In this document: positions 15,924 to 25,336 of the stretch, piece after piece | How the letters are laid out: every line of letters starts with the position of its first letter | Numbering within the stretch: the first letter of the stretch is position 1 | Assembly: GCF_022026395.1 (NCBI RefSeq) | Contig: NZ_CP041767.1 | Coordinates: 4,460,501-4,524,500, forward strand | Direction of reading: 5' to 3' | DNA from: Brevibacillus brevis | GTDB lineage: Bacteria > Bacillota > Bacilli > Brevibacillales > Brevibacillaceae | Length of the DNA: 64,000 nt | Made by a program: the position numbers and the translations under genes | Notes under the pieces: generated by a model | Databases searched by the model: none | Told to the model about the DNA's origin: nothing | What the model saw: the letters and a program-made list of their open reading frames with translations, nothing else

Positions 15924-17597
15924 ATGGACAAGAAAGTACGCTACGTTGTTTCTACAGCACTCGTAATATCTCTGTTCACCAGCCCCTCAATCATCCATGC
16001 CAACCAAGCTGAACCACAAACCCACATTCCTTATTACGGAATAGGGCCAACCTATGTACAGCCTGCACAGATTGAGAGCTTGTTTCCCAAGCCAACTATC
16101 CAGTTTGGGACACCCGGCTTCCAAGAAGGAAAAGAAGCTTTTACGTCCCAGGAAGAAATGATGGCTTACATAAGCAAATTGGCTGCAGGCAACAAGGAAA
16201 TCCAGCTGCTATCCATCGGTACATCCCTGGAAGGTCGCGATATCCCCCTGCTGTTATTCAGCAAAGACCACGGCAAGCTCAAACAAAACAAAGAGAAGCC
16301 ACTCATCTGGCTACAGGCACAAATCCATGGAAATGAACCCGCATCCGGTGAATCTGCTCTTTTGATCGCCAAATGGCTGGCAGAAGGAAAACTTGGCGCC
16401 GATCTCTTGGATAAAGTAAACATTGCGATTGTTCCCCGCATCAATCCAGATGGCTCCTACCAGTTCAAACGCTACATCGCGACAGAGCTGGATGCCAACC
16501 GCGACTACATGAAGGTAGAATATCCAGAAGTGCAAGCGGTTCACCAAGCCATTAATGCCTATCAACCTGATGTGGTGCTTGACGCCCACGAATACGGCGT
16601 CTCTTCCAACCAGCTTCGCGATGTTGGAGAAAAAGGCGCGATCTCTTCCTACGATGTTCTGATCTCCTCTGCGAAAAACTTGAATATCCCCGCAAACCTG
16701 CGAAAAATGTCAGACAACCTGCTCTTGGCTGACGTTCAAAAAGCACTCGACAAGGAGCAGCTTTCTCATCACGCTTACTATACGCTGGCAAAAGGCAAGG
16801 ACGGAAAAGTGACCGCAACAGAAGGCAGCACAGAGACAAGAATCGGACGCAATGCTCTTGGATTGAAAAACACATTGACGTTTTTGGTGGAGACACGCGG
16901 CATTGGCATTGGACGCGCCGATTTTGAGCGCCGTGTATTCAGCCAGGCCATGACTCACGCTGCTGTCATTCAATCAACAGCGGTCAACGCCAAAGCAATC
17001 AAGTCCGCCGTGATGCAAGCACGCGAAGAAATCACGGAAAAAGGCAAAAAGGCAAACGACAACGACAAACTCGTCATCCTGAGTGAGAATAAGCGCGTAC
17101 CAGATCAGTCTCTCGAAGTGGTCGATCTAGCCACCGCAAAAAAAGTCTCTACCCCCATCGACTGGGTAAGCTCCACGGATGCCTATCCCATACTCGAACG
17201 CGAGCGCCCCACTGCCTACCTCATGCCTCCTGGCTACCATGACGTCGCGACCAAGCTGGAATTGCTCGGTGTTTCGGTAAGCAAGCTATCAAAAGAAACG
17301 ACCATAGCGGTAGAAAGCTACACCATTTTGGAAAACAAGGTGAATACGATTTACGAGAATGGGCATTTCACCAACCAAGTGACTGCAAATGTAACAGAAA
17401 CAACGAAAACCTTTCCTGCGGGTAGTTACGTGTTCAGCATGGCCCAGCCAAACGCGAACTTCATTGCGTTAGCCCTGGAACCGGAATCAGTGGACAGCTA
17501 CGTCACGTTTAACTTCTTGCCCGTTGAAAAGGGCGATGAAGTCCCGGTGTATCGCTATATGCTGGAGCAACCGCTACCCACCACACAAAAGAATTAA
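15924..17597 (+). CDS. secreted M14-family zinc carboxypeptidase
   Basis: The 557-residue protein has a signal peptide (cleavage near HA/NQ at 26-27) and an M14 domain. Zinc ligands appear as HGNE (His135, Glu138) and DAHEY (His222). Substrate-binding ANRD (192-194) and the catalytic Glu323 in FLVETRGIG are present, so the catalytic set looks complete. About 200 residues follow the domain (from ~350) and are probably beta-rich; I do not recognise them. It would cleave C-terminal residues from extracellular peptides. A strong ribosome binding site (CAGGAGG) precedes the ATG and a terminator follows. Confidence 0.9.
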   Translation: MDKKVRYVVSTALVISLFTSPSIIHANQAEPQTHIPYYGIGPTYVQPAQIESLFPKPTIQFGTPGFQEGKEAFTSQEEMMAYISKLAAGNKEIQLLSIGTSLEGRDIPLLLFSKDHGKLKQNKEKPLIWLQAQIHGNEPASGESALLIAKWLAEGKLGADLLDKVNIAIVPRINPDGSYQFKRYIATELDANRDYMKVEYPEVQAVHQAINAYQPDVVLDAHEYGVSSNQLRDVGEKGAISSYDVLISSAKNLNIPANLRKMSDNLLLADVQKALDKEQLSHHAYYTLAKGKDGKVTATEGSTETRIGRNALGLKNTLTFLVETRGIGIGRADFERRVFSQAMTHAAVIQSTAVNAKAIKSAVMQAREEITEKGKKANDNDKLVILSENKRVPDQSLEVVDLATAKKVSTPIDWVSSTDAYPILERERPTAYLMPPGYHDVATKLELLGVSVSKLSKETTIAVESYTILENKVNTIYENGHFTNQVTANVTETTKTFPAGSYVFSMAQPNANFIALALEPESVDSYVTFNFLPVEKGDEVPVYRYMLEQPLPTTQKN

Positions 17598-17602
17598 AGG
17601 AA

Positions 17603-17645
17603 AAATTCCCCTCTCTAAAGTTAGACTCCTGAGAGGGGAATTTTG
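17603..17645. terminator. bidirectional terminator between M14 and yfmS genes
   Basis: AATTCCCCTCTC / GAGAGGGGAATT perfect stem with a 15-nt loop; T tracts on both strands suit the two convergent genes. Confidence 0.85.
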
Positions 17646-17659
17646 TTACATGTATGGAC

Positions 17660-18541
17660 TTACTTTATTTCAAACACTTCTTGGGCAAGCCCTGCCAGCT
17701 TTTGCGTATTGCCGCTCACTTCGACCATCGTCGCGGAAATTTCCTCTGTAGCGGCTGCCTGACTCTCCATGGTTTGATTGATCAGTTCAATCGAGTTTTG
17801 CAGAAGGGTTATCAAATCCCGGATGGAATCCGTGGTTTGCTTGATTTTGTCTGCATTCGCCCTGGAATCAGTCGCCATATTGCGAACCTCATTCGCAACG
17901 ACAGCGAACCCACGCCCTGCATCTCCTACTCGCGCAGCCTCAATGCTCGCATTTAGTCCCAAAATGTTACTTTGATCAGCGATTTTTTTCACAGCGAGTG
18001 TAATTTGCTCGATCTCGGTCGTACTTTGGCTGACATCATTGGCTTGCTCTGAGATCGCCTTCATTTGCTCGTTCAAATTCCCGATCTGCACGGCCATCTC
18101 GTGTGTGGTGGCACTCACCTGCTCGACGACACTCGAGAGATTTGCAGCGATTTCATACAGCTCATTGGCTCGCTCCATACTCGAACCAATGCCGACACCG
18201 CCAATGACTTTTCCCGTGTGATCATGCAGGGGAATCGCCCGTGCGACGAGAGGGAAACCAAACAATTCCTTGGGGACCATCATCGCCTGCTTGGTGTTTT
18301 TTCGAATCGCGTTGGTGATCACATCTCCTTCCTGGAGTGGATCACCAGGCTTGACTTGCAGTGCAAATGTTTGGGCAGGTACATTGCACAATAGCTTTTC
18401 CGTGTCGTAGACCCCAATGGTAATGTCATCGGAGAGCAAATCATTTAAATAGGGGGCAACCTTGATGAAAGCCTCAAGCAGTTCTGCGTTTTTCCCCTTT
18501 TCGGAAGCTTCTGTTTCGTTCCATTCTTCGTATCCGTTCAT
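17660..18541 (-). CDS. yfmS: soluble chemoreceptor (YfmS-like)
   Basis: The 293-residue protein lacks membrane segments. Residues ~15-120 form a PAS/cache-like sensor ([30 protein letters not shown]). The second half is a chemoreceptor signalling helix with the hairpin tip region [28 protein letters not shown]. The size and layout match B. subtilis YfmS, a small cytosolic receptor. The gene follows the aldehyde dehydrogenase by 30 bp, the same pairing as yfmT-yfmS, and shares its c-di-GMP-I riboswitch. It probably senses a cytosolic signal and feeds CheA. The ATG at 18539-18541 is chosen over a GTG 12 bp upstream because AGGTGA then sits at good spacing. Confidence 0.82.
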   Translation of the reverse strand: MNGYEEWNETEASEKGKNAELLEAFIKVAPYLNDLLSDDITIGVYDTEKLLCNVPAQTFALQVKPGDPLQEGDVITNAIRKNTKQAMMVPKELFGFPLVARAIPLHDHTGKVIGGVGIGSSMERANELYEIAANLSSVVEQVSATTHEMAVQIGNLNEQMKAISEQANDVSQSTTEIEQITLAVKKIADQSNILGLNASIEAARVGDAGRGFAVVANEVRNMATDSRANADKIKQTTDSIRDLITLLQNSIELINQTMESQAAATEEISATMVEVSGNTQKLAGLAQEVFEIK

Positions 18542-18571
18542 GACCCTCTTCACCTCTATATTTTGCTGGCA

Positions 18572-20029
18572 TTAGTACGGAAATTGACGCTTCTTGTGCT
18601 GAACCGAAATCCATTTCAGCGTAGTAAACTCTTCTAAGCTCCATTGACCATTCAATCGTCCCAACCCGGAGTGCTTTTCACCGCCGAACGCCACGATTGG
18701 CTCGTCATTGATCGTTCCATCGTTGATGTGAATCATGCCGGTCTCAATGCGCTTGGCCATCTCGGCACCTCTCTCCAGATCGCGGGTGTGAATTGCCCCG
18801 GACAATCCAAATGGTGTCTCGTTTGCCATGCGAATCGCTTCTTCCTCGGAAGCAAACGACATGATGCAAACAGCCGGACCAAACAGCTCTTTGGATGCAA
18901 TCGACATGTCTGTGGTCACTCCTGTCAAAACAATCGGTTCGACCACGTTTCCTTTTACTTCCCCTTTCAGTGCAGGAACGGCTCCTTCGCGTATCGCCTC
19001 ATCGATCGTTGCCATCAGATTGGCGACTTGCCGTTGATTGATGAGTGGACCGATTACCGTGTCAGGATCATTCGGGTCGCCTACCTTGAGTCCAGATACT
19101 TTTTCCACGTACAGATCGAGGAATTTATCGTATACATCTTGGTGAACCAGAACCCGGTTAGCTGACATGCAAATCTGACCTTGGTGGGTAAAACGGCTGA
19201 ATACTGCTGCATTGACGGCATACTGGAGATCCGCATCCTCCAAAACGATCAGCGCACTATTGCCGCCCAGCTCCAAAATCGCCTTTTTGAAATGCTTCGC
19301 TGCCACCTGCGCGATATGGCTCCCAACTTGGCTAGACCCTGTAAACGAAAGGATGCGCGGAATCGGGTGGGAGACAAAACCATCGCCAATTTCAGCGATG
19401 TCCGTCACTACGACGTTAATCAAGCCTTTGGGCAGACCTACTTCTTCAAAAATTTTCGCGATGAGAGTCCCACCCGTGATTGGCGTGTGCTCATGCGGTT
19501 TGAGGACGACACCGTTGCCCGCGCCAAGAGCTGGAGCCACAGACTTCATCGACAGATAGAACGGGAAATTGAACGGACTGATGACGCCGACAACTCCTGC
19601 GGGAATCCGATACAAGCGGTTTTCTTTTCCGTCAACGGGAGAAGGCAGAATTTTTCCTTCCATCCGCACTGGGAAGGTAGCCGCCTCGCGAATAATATCC
19701 TTCACAAGCCCGATCTCAAAAAACGCCTTCAATCGGGTTCCGCCCAATTCACGAATGATGATCTGAATGATTTCTTCTTCATGCTCTTCGATATAGTGAA
19801 CAGCACGCTCCAACATTCGAGATTTGGTATAAGCATTCACTTCGTCCCACTCTTTTTTCGCGTGGGCTGCCGCCTTGTAAGCCGCGTCGATATCCTCCAG
19901 ATTTGCCATTTTGAATTCTGCGATGACTTCCCCGTTGTAAGGGTTGATATCTTGCAATGTCTTCACGCCAAGCCCGTCGCGCCACTCCCCATTGATGTAC
20001 TGCTTGTCCAATGTTTGCAGGATTGACAT
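18572..20029 (-). CDS. yfmT: aldehyde dehydrogenase (YfmT-like, benzaldehyde/vanillin dehydrogenase group)
   Basis: The 485-residue protein spans the full NAD(P)-dependent aldehyde dehydrogenase fold: SPFNFPFYLSMKSVAPALGAGN, KPHEHTP, FTGSSQVG, the general base in LELGGNSALIVL and the catalytic Cys in FTHQGQICMSANR. YfmT-type enzymes oxidise aromatic aldehydes such as vanillin; the substrate here is inferred from that similarity. The ATG at 20027-20029 has GGGAGAGG upstream; the longer frame above it runs through the riboswitch and is not coding. It is the first gene of the operon with the soluble chemoreceptor. Confidence 0.88.
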   Translation of the reverse strand: MSILQTLDKQYINGEWRDGLGVKTLQDINPYNGEVIAEFKMANLEDIDAAYKAAAHAKKEWDEVNAYTKSRMLERAVHYIEEHEEEIIQIIIRELGGTRLKAFFEIGLVKDIIREAATFPVRMEGKILPSPVDGKENRLYRIPAGVVGVISPFNFPFYLSMKSVAPALGAGNGVVLKPHEHTPITGGTLIAKIFEEVGLPKGLINVVVTDIAEIGDGFVSHPIPRILSFTGSSQVGSHIAQVAAKHFKKAILELGGNSALIVLEDADLQYAVNAAVFSRFTHQGQICMSANRVLVHQDVYDKFLDLYVEKVSGLKVGDPNDPDTVIGPLINQRQVANLMATIDEAIREGAVPALKGEVKGNVVEPIVLTGVTTDMSIASKELFGPAVCIMSFASEEEAIRMANETPFGLSGAIHTRDLERGAEMAKRIETGMIHINDGTINDEPIVAFGGEKHSGLGRLNGQWSLEEFTTLKWISVQHKKRQFPY

Positions 20030-20052
20030 GCTACAACCTCTCCCTTTTGTAA

Positions 20053-20085
20053 AGTAAAATAGGCCCCTTTCGCATGAAAGGAGCC
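20053..20085 (-). terminator. riboswitch expression-platform terminator
   Basis: GGCTCCTTTC / GAAAGGGGCC stem with a 4-nt loop followed by TATTTT, between the c-di-GMP aptamer and the aldehyde dehydrogenase start. Confidence 0.7.
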
Positions 20086-20117
20086 GTAAAACTAAAACAG
20101 CAAAATACACTGCTCGT

Positions 20118-20197
20118 TGGCAACCCGGCTGCCATCGTAACGTGTACATTAGGCCCGTGGCTTTGCGTCCCCAATTTTCAATGGGTTTGCCCATTCA
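20118..20197 (-). promoter_or_regulatory. cyclic di-GMP-I (GEMM) riboswitch aptamer
   Basis: The minus strand shows the class I core in order: GGGCAAACC, a stem capped by a GAAA tetraloop (CCCATTGAAAATTGGG), GGGACGCAAAGCC, ACGGGCCTAA (tetraloop receptor side), then ATGGCAGCCGGGTTGCC. It lies between a sigma-A-type promoter and a terminator, about 90 nt before yfmT. Whether c-di-GMP turns the operon on or off cannot be fixed by eye. Confidence 0.93.
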
Positions 20198-20255
20198 TAG
20201 CGAATGCTGATAATATTTTGTCGAAAAAAGGAAAGATATGGAGAATCATACTTAG

Positions 20256-20283
20256 ATTATAGTACTCCATTTCGAATAGTCAA
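20256..20283 (-). promoter_or_regulatory. promoter of the yfmT-yfmS operon
   Basis: TTGACT (20278-20283), a 16-nt spacer and TATAAT (20256-20261) on the minus strand, about 60 nt before the riboswitch aptamer. Confidence 0.65.
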
Positions 20284-20326
20284 ACGGTAACATGTAAATA
20301 TTTCGTGAAAGAAAGTTAATAACTAC

Positions 20327-20356
20327 CAAAAAGCCCGCATCGCTTGGATACGGACT
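20327..20356 (-). terminator. terminator of the 20378-21313 chemoreceptor gene
   Basis: Imperfect stem AGTCCGTATC / GATGCGGGCT (minus strand) followed by TTTTT. Confidence 0.65.
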
Positions 20357-20377
20357 CCTGGTTCTTCTTCCTTATGC

Positions 20378-21313
20378 TCACAATAACGATTTGACATTCT
20401 TTACGCTCGTCGCGAGCATTTGCTCCGTCGCGTTGGCGTCCCTTATGTGCTTGGTCAAGCCTTCATTCAGCTCGTCCAGCAAACCCTTTGCATCACTTAC
20501 CTGCTGGGACACATCATCAGCAAATCGCTTTTGATGCGCGATGATTTCCATCACACCCGACACTTCGACGTTCAGTACCTGGAAAGCGTTCACGATCTGA
20601 TCTGTCTTCTGTGCAGCATCCTTGCTGATAGAAAGTCCATTTTTGATTGCACTGCTGCTTTTTTCACTGTTAGACAATGCTTCTTTTGTTTCTTCCTGAA
20701 TCTTGCCAATCAATTCTGCAATCGTCTTGGTCGAGTTCGCTGTCATCTCGGCCAGCTTCCGTACCTCATCCGCTACGACGGCGAAGCCTCGGCCTTGTTC
20801 ACCTGCACGTGCCGCTTCTATCGCTGCATTCAGGGCGAGAAGGTTGGTCTGATTCGCAATGTCGCTGATCACCTTGACGATGCTCGTAATTTCCGAAGAG
20901 CTCTCTTCCAAGCGGCTCATGGACTTGGACGTATGGACCGATTCTTTGTCGAGCAGGCTCATGACCTGCACAACGTCCGTCATCGCCTTCTTGCCTTCAT
21001 CTGCACACGCTACCGATTGTTTACAGATGTCTGTCAGGCGCTCTCCTCGAACCGACAACTGGCTCGCAGATTCATCATCCCGCTCGTTAATGGCCTGGAT
21101 ATTATCTACGACACGCTTCATCCTTGTCACCAGTCGCACCATTTGATCGGATTCGGCGTTCATCGCCTGGTTTGAACTGAGGATCGCACCCATCTGTTCG
21201 TAAAGATCGCGAAGCTCATGTTTCCAAGCGTCTTGCTGTCCTGTCATTGTGGTTGTGGCTGTCGTCGCTGCTGTCTCTTTTTCTGCCAGGCCTTTGTCTT
21301 TTTTCCAAAACAT
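20378..21313 (-). CDS. soluble methyl-accepting chemotaxis-type signal transducer
   Basis: The 311-residue protein has no membrane segment or recognisable sensor; its first 60 residues are hydrophilic with a Thr/Ala-rich stretch. From about residue 70 it is coiled-coil with the conserved chemoreceptor tip [20 protein letters not shown] followed by [16 protein letters not shown]. It is likely a cytosolic receptor or adaptor. It starts 24 bp after the membrane-protein gene 21338-22093, so the two are probably one operon and may act together, the membrane protein perhaps giving the sensing input (inference). Confidence 0.85.
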   Translation of the reverse strand: MFWKKDKGLAEKETAATTATTTMTGQQDAWKHELRDLYEQMGAILSSNQAMNAESDQMVRLVTRMKRVVDNIQAINERDDESASQLSVRGERLTDICKQSVACADEGKKAMTDVVQVMSLLDKESVHTSKSMSRLEESSSEITSIVKVISDIANQTNLLALNAAIEAARAGEQGRGFAVVADEVRKLAEMTANSTKTIAELIGKIQEETKEALSNSEKSSSAIKNGLSISKDAAQKTDQIVNAFQVLNVEVSGVMEIIAHQKRFADDVSQQVSDAKGLLDELNEGLTKHIRDANATEQMLATSVKNVKSLL

Positions 21314-21337
21314 CCGCTTCCCTCTCCTCTGTACCCA

Positions 21338-22093
21338 TCAATTGTCACCTCGGCGGCTATATACGCGGGACTCGATTATTCCCGGATGTTGTTTCGCCAA
21401 GCTCAGCAAGTTTTCCAAGAAATAATAGTGACCCTCCAAGAGCTCCACGTCTTTACGCTCAAAATGCTTCGCCTGCAAATACTGCTGCATTTCCAAAGCA
21501 TAGCGCTCCAGTTTATCGTGAAAATCGTTGGCACGAAGCATTTGCTCCACTTCTGGATATTCTGTTTTCAGGCGACTTAGCTCGCTGTATACACGCCCAC
21601 CCTCCAGAATCATCTGGTAGGCCGTGCGCTCAAGCGTAGCTGTTGTAGCTGCCTCCTGCTCCTCACGCTCCTCGCGCAAAGCTGCCAAGTACGTGATAAA
21701 ATGGTAGACAGTTAAAAACAATGGTCCTAAAAATAGAATGATCCCTGCCTTGTACACATGCTGATTGGACAAATTGCTGATGAGCAGGAACAAGTGAAAC
21801 AAGATCGCACCCAACCATACATAGATGATGATTTGGTGATTGATCTTCCCTGCCTTTTGGTGGCGTGAAAAGGCAAAGGTAAGTCCGAGCAGATAAAAGG
21901 CAAGCAATGTAAAGCTGGCAGAAAACAAAGCCATCTCCATATCGATCAGCCAATCTGCTTCGGCGGGTATTTCGATAAAGAATTCAAAAGCGAGCACCAG
22001 CAGTGAGAACAGCAACCCCATGATCCAAAACCGGCTTACTTCCGAGTCATTCCTCCGCCGGGAGCGGTAGCGTTTTGCACGGGATCCTTCCAT
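21338..22093 (-). CDS. four-helix membrane protein with cytosolic C-terminal domain, unknown function
   Basis: The 251-residue product has a very basic N-terminus (AKRYRSRRR), four predicted membrane helices within about 22-140 (FWIMGLLFSLLVLAFEFF, MALFSASFTLLAFYLLGL, IYVWLGAILFHLFLLI, AGIILFLGPLFLTVYHFI) and a helical, charged C-terminal region (~145-251) that looks coiled-coil. I recognise no family. Its operon partner is a soluble chemoreceptor-like protein, suggesting a role in signalling. It is divergent from the rsmF-like gene. Confidence 0.75.
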   Translation of the reverse strand: MEGSRAKRYRSRRRNDSEVSRFWIMGLLFSLLVLAFEFFIEIPAEADWLIDMEMALFSASFTLLAFYLLGLTFAFSRHQKAGKINHQIIIYVWLGAILFHLFLLISNLSNQHVYKAGIILFLGPLFLTVYHFITYLAALREEREEQEAATTATLERTAYQMILEGGRVYSELSRLKTEYPEVEQMLRANDFHDKLERYALEMQQYLQAKHFERKDVELLEGHYYFLENLLSLAKQHPGIIESRVYSRRGDN

Positions 22094-22178
22094 AATGCTC
22101 TCACCTCATTCTCTATGATTCGCCATGATTCTATCTTTTCCTTTCACATGGGGCCAAAATCTGACATCGGAGGCTGTT

Positions 22179-23591
22179 ATGACAAAAAATTTACCGACAC
22201 CATTTACCGAGCGCATGCAAACCTTGCTCGGGCACGATTTCGAGGCATTCGTTTCCTCCTATGATCAGCCTGTAACACACGGCTTACGGGTCAATCCGTT
22301 GAAGGTAGGGCGTGACGTTTTTTTGAAAATCTCGCCTTTTGCTCTGGAAGCAGTCCCTTGGTGCGAAAACGGATTTCGCTACAAAGAGCCAGCTCGTCCC
22401 GGCAAGCATCCTTTTCACTCCGCCGGCATGTACTATTTACAGGAGCCAAGCGCGATGTCCGCTGCCGAAGCACTCGGTGCCCAACCTGGTGAGCGCATCC
22501 TCGACCTATGTGCAGCGCCAGGAGGGAAATCGACGCAGCTTGCAGCGTTTTTGCGTGGACAAGGAATGCTTGTGGCAAACGAGATCCATCCTGTTCGAGC
22601 AAAAGCCTTGTCAGAAAATCTGGAGCGCTGCGGCGTTACCAATGCCGTCGTGACCAACGAAACGCCTGAACGTTTGCAAGAGCGATTCCCCCAGTTTTTT
22701 GACCGAATTTTGGTAGATGCTCCATGCTCTGGCGAAGGAATGTTCCGCAAGCTACCCGAAGCAATCGAAGACTGGAGTCCTGCAAAAGTAATGGAATGCC
22801 ATGTCATGCAAGGTGATATTCTCGAGGCGGCCGCTGCAATGCTGAAGTCAGGCGGGACGTTGGTCTACTCCACCTGCACATTTGCTCCGTTGGAAAATGA
22901 GCAGTCCCTGGTTAACTTCCTGGACCGTCACCCGGAATTTGAGATCATCTCGCTGCCACATGCAGATTGCTTTTCTGCTGGCCAACCCGAGTGGGCGTCG
23001 CCACAAAACGAGCAGCTCACCCAGACAGCCAGATTGTGGCCGCATCGTCTACAGGGAGAAGGTCATTACCTCGCCAAGCTGCAAAAGAGCGAGAGCGCTG
23101 AGGTTCAAGAACCTTCCGGGAAGCGTAAAGAAAAGCGTGCGGCAAAATCAACTCCGACGGGTCGAAAAGAAGCACTGGCAGCCTGGCGTACGTTCGCAGT
23201 CGAAGCGCTCCCGGCGCTCTCCAAATCATTCGAAGATGAAGCTGCTTTTCTTTTATTTGGCGAGCAGCTCTACTACTCACCTGCTCCCGAGCTCGACTGG
23301 GACAAGCTCAAGGTCATGCGCGTCGGTCTGCACCTGGGAACCGTAAAAAAGAACAGATTTGAACCTGCACACGCCTTGGCGCTCGCCCTCTCTCCTTCGG
23401 AGGCAGCCCGTGTCGCTTCGTATGGCGCGGACGATCCTGAACTGTTGCGGTACCTAAAAGGAGAAGCGCTCACACGTGATGGGGAAAGCGGCTGGACGCT
23501 GGTTACTGTAGATGGATACTCCATCGGTTGGGGCAAGCAATCAGAGGGGCAACTCAAAAATCATTATCCAAAAGGTCTACGCTGGTTATAA
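22179..23591 (+). CDS. rsmF: RsmF-like rRNA (cytosine-C5)-methyltransferase
   Basis: The 470-residue protein has the NOL1/NOP2/Sun methyltransferase core: SAM motif LDLCAAPGGKSTQLA (about 109-123), DAPCSGEGMFRK with the conserved Cys of motif IV, and YSTCTFAPLENE with the catalytic Cys of motif VI. The C-terminal ~150 residues match the RsmF-specific region (ending PKGLRWL). It makes m5C in rRNA. The ATG at 22179 has CGGAGG 5 nt upstream; an earlier in-frame start at 22125 lacks this. It is a single gene. Confidence 0.9.
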   Translation: MTKNLPTPFTERMQTLLGHDFEAFVSSYDQPVTHGLRVNPLKVGRDVFLKISPFALEAVPWCENGFRYKEPARPGKHPFHSAGMYYLQEPSAMSAAEALGAQPGERILDLCAAPGGKSTQLAAFLRGQGMLVANEIHPVRAKALSENLERCGVTNAVVTNETPERLQERFPQFFDRILVDAPCSGEGMFRKLPEAIEDWSPAKVMECHVMQGDILEAAAAMLKSGGTLVYSTCTFAPLENEQSLVNFLDRHPEFEIISLPHADCFSAGQPEWASPQNEQLTQTARLWPHRLQGEGHYLAKLQKSESAEVQEPSGKRKEKRAAKSTPTGRKEALAAWRTFAVEALPALSKSFEDEAAFLLFGEQLYYSPAPELDWDKLKVMRVGLHLGTVKKNRFEPAHALALALSPSEAARVASYGADDPELLRYLKGEALTRDGESGWTLVTVDGYSIGWGKQSEGQLKNHYPKGLRWL

Positions 23592-23604
23592 GATTACATC
23601 AAAA

Positions 23605-23657
23605 ATAAAAAAGCTCACAAAGCTACACGAAATGCATTCGTGACTGCTTGTGGGCTT
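23605..23657. terminator. bidirectional terminator between rsmF and the zinc-ribbon/HTH gene
   Basis: AAGCTCACAAAGC pairs imperfectly with GCTTGTGGGCTT, with an inner ACGAA/TTCGT stem; A/T tracts lie on both sides. Confidence 0.65.
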
Positions 23658-23669
23658 TTCTCTTTTTTC

Positions 23670-23915
23670 TCATGATCGCCCTCTGCGGGGCGGACTGTCT
23701 ACTACCGTCAACGAGCCATTTCTTATATAACGCAATATTTTTGAAACAGATATCCCTGTTGCATTGGCAATTTGCATCGCATTCGAATTCGGATAAGTTC
23801 TCACGTAATTGCGAATCATCTGGTAGTCTTGTATTTCGTTTTCTCCGCAAACCTGGCAACTGTACTCTCCCCGGCCCATCGGACTGCCGCATTTCAAGCA
23901 CGTATCCGTCGTCAT
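23670..23915 (-). CDS. small zinc-ribbon/HTH protein, YvyF-like
   Basis: The 81-residue product has CLKCGSPMGRGEYSCQVCG at its start (two CxxC pairs, a zinc ribbon) and then a helical region QMIRNYVRTYPNSNAMQIANATGISVSKILRYIRNG resembling a helix-turn-helix; the layout is that of the flagellar-operon protein YvyF. The context here is not flagellar, so it is only a relative. A GTG one codon upstream is an alternative start; GAGGAG serves either. It may be a small regulator. Confidence 0.7.
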   Translation of the reverse strand: MTTDTCLKCGSPMGRGEYSCQVCGENEIQDYQMIRNYVRTYPNSNAMQIANATGISVSKILRYIRNGSLTVVDSPPRRGRS

Positions 23916-24067
23916 CACTGGTTCTCCTCACACCCTGTACTATGGTACTTTCACAAGAAAGGGTTCTATCTTCCTATCTATTACCCAATTCACATGGGAG
24001 GAAAACACTATTTTCTCTCACAATTCCTGTATCCTATTAAAATTCGATGCAGTCATTCCGAACTCCT

Positions 24068-24715
24068 TTAAAAAGGCCAGTATCGCGGCAGCAAACAGCT
24101 TTTTGCGTAAAGGGCAATCGCAAACCCAATTAGAAAGACACCACTAAGCCCATGAAAAACGTTGAGCCAACCCGGGCGAAAAAAACGAGCCAAATACGCG
24201 GCCAACAAAGCTACCAACCCAAGGAACAATAAAGTCGATAACAGACAGCCCGTAGCAAACAAGAACAACTCCGTTGGATGAACAAAAGTGCCAGATGCCA
24301 ATAGCGAACCAAATACTCCCGCCCAAAACAGAACGGTCAGAGGATTTGCGAGCGTCAGAAGCACGCCGTGCCAAAAGCTGCTTCGATCCGACCGAGGATG
24401 CTGGACTGGTGTTTGTTCATGCTCTCCTCTTCCTTTTATGGCACGCAAGGTTTGAATCCCAAACCAAGTCAAAATCAGGGCTCCCATAATCAAGACCATC
24501 TGTTTGACCCATTGGATTTGTAACAGCAGCGACAGTCCCCCAATTGCCCCTACCATATACACCGTATCCACGAGTGCCACACCCAGTACCATCATAAGTG
24601 ACTCCCGCAATCGCCGAGTCATTGAGCGATGCAACACCGCCAGACAAACCGGACCAACGGATAGCTGGAGCATCATCCCGAATAATAGACCGTTCCAGAT
24701 CGCCATCAGATTCAT
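24068..24715 (-). CDS. LysE/RhtB-family amino-acid exporter
   Basis: The 215-residue membrane protein has about six hydrophobic segments and the family's N-terminal signature GMMLQLSVGPVCLAVLHRS, then LTLANPLTVLFWAGVFG in the second half. Such proteins export amino acids or related compounds. Its ATG overlaps the stop of the upstream Lrp/AsnC regulator (ATGA), so the two are translationally coupled; the pairing of LysE-type exporters with an Lrp-type regulator is common and suggests induction by the amino acid exported. Confidence 0.88.
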   Translation of the reverse strand: MNLMAIWNGLLFGMMLQLSVGPVCLAVLHRSMTRRLRESLMMVLGVALVDTVYMVGAIGGLSLLLQIQWVKQMVLIMGALILTWFGIQTLRAIKGRGEHEQTPVQHPRSDRSSFWHGVLLTLANPLTVLFWAGVFGSLLASGTFVHPTELFLFATGCLLSTLLFLGLVALLAAYLARFFRPGWLNVFHGLSGVFLIGFAIALYAKSCLLPRYWPF

Positions 24716-25146
24716 ATCTCCTCTTTCATGGAAGACAGGACGATCATCGTATTCGTCTTGCTTACCCCTTCTACTTGCTTTAATGTTTCAGAGATGAATC
24801 GTTCCAGATCAGCCGTCCCTTTTACGGCGACCTTCAATACATAGTCGTAAGCTCCCGCAATATGATGGCATTCAAGGACACAGTCTGCCTGCATGACCGT
24901 TTCACGGAAGCCAGCGATATGCTCCGTTTTCTCGATTTGTACCATCACAAACGCAATCAGGTGAAGCCCTAGCTGCTCCCGATCCAGCTTCACCGTGAAT
25001 TGCTTGATGAGTCCTGTATCCTCCAGCTTGCGTATTCGCTCGGAGACCGCAGGCACGGACAAATGAACCTGCTTGCTGATGTCGGAGCTGGTGATTCGGG
25101 CATTTTCCCGCAATAAGCGGAGGATTTGTTCATCGATCCGGTCCAT
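24712..25146 (-). CDS. Lrp/AsnC-family transcriptional regulator
   Basis: The 144-residue protein has the N-terminal HTH (MDRIDEQILRLLRENARIT, VPAVSERIRKLEDTGLI) and the C-terminal RAM ligand-binding domain (VLECHHIAGAYDYVLKV). MDRIDEQ is chosen as start over an in-frame codon 24 bp upstream because it is the family's usual N-terminus. It overlaps the exporter gene by 4 bp and probably controls it in response to an amino acid. Confidence 0.9.
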   Translation of the reverse strand: MDRIDEQILRLLRENARITSSDISKQVHLSVPAVSERIRKLEDTGLIKQFTVKLDREQLGLHLIAFVMVQIEKTEHIAGFRETVMQADCVLECHHIAGAYDYVLKVAVKGTADLERFISETLKQVEGVSKTNTMIVLSSMKEEI

Positions 25147-25336
25147 AGTGGTACCCCTCCTTTTTATCAAGATTATACCAATTTCTTTAGAATAAAAAGG
25201 AGTTCGGCACTATTACCGTATTTTTTAAAGAATTGTCGCACTATCTCTTTCGTTTTTTCTGTAGCACAAATAATCTTGGGGCGTTTTCCTAAAATAATGC
25301 TGTCGAGAGAGACGAAAAGGCATCTTACGCTATCTT

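Noticed and set aside
19181..20026. 281-codon open frame on the + strand
   Set aside because: It lies wholly antisense to the aldehyde dehydrogenase, has no ribosome binding site and no recognisable domain.
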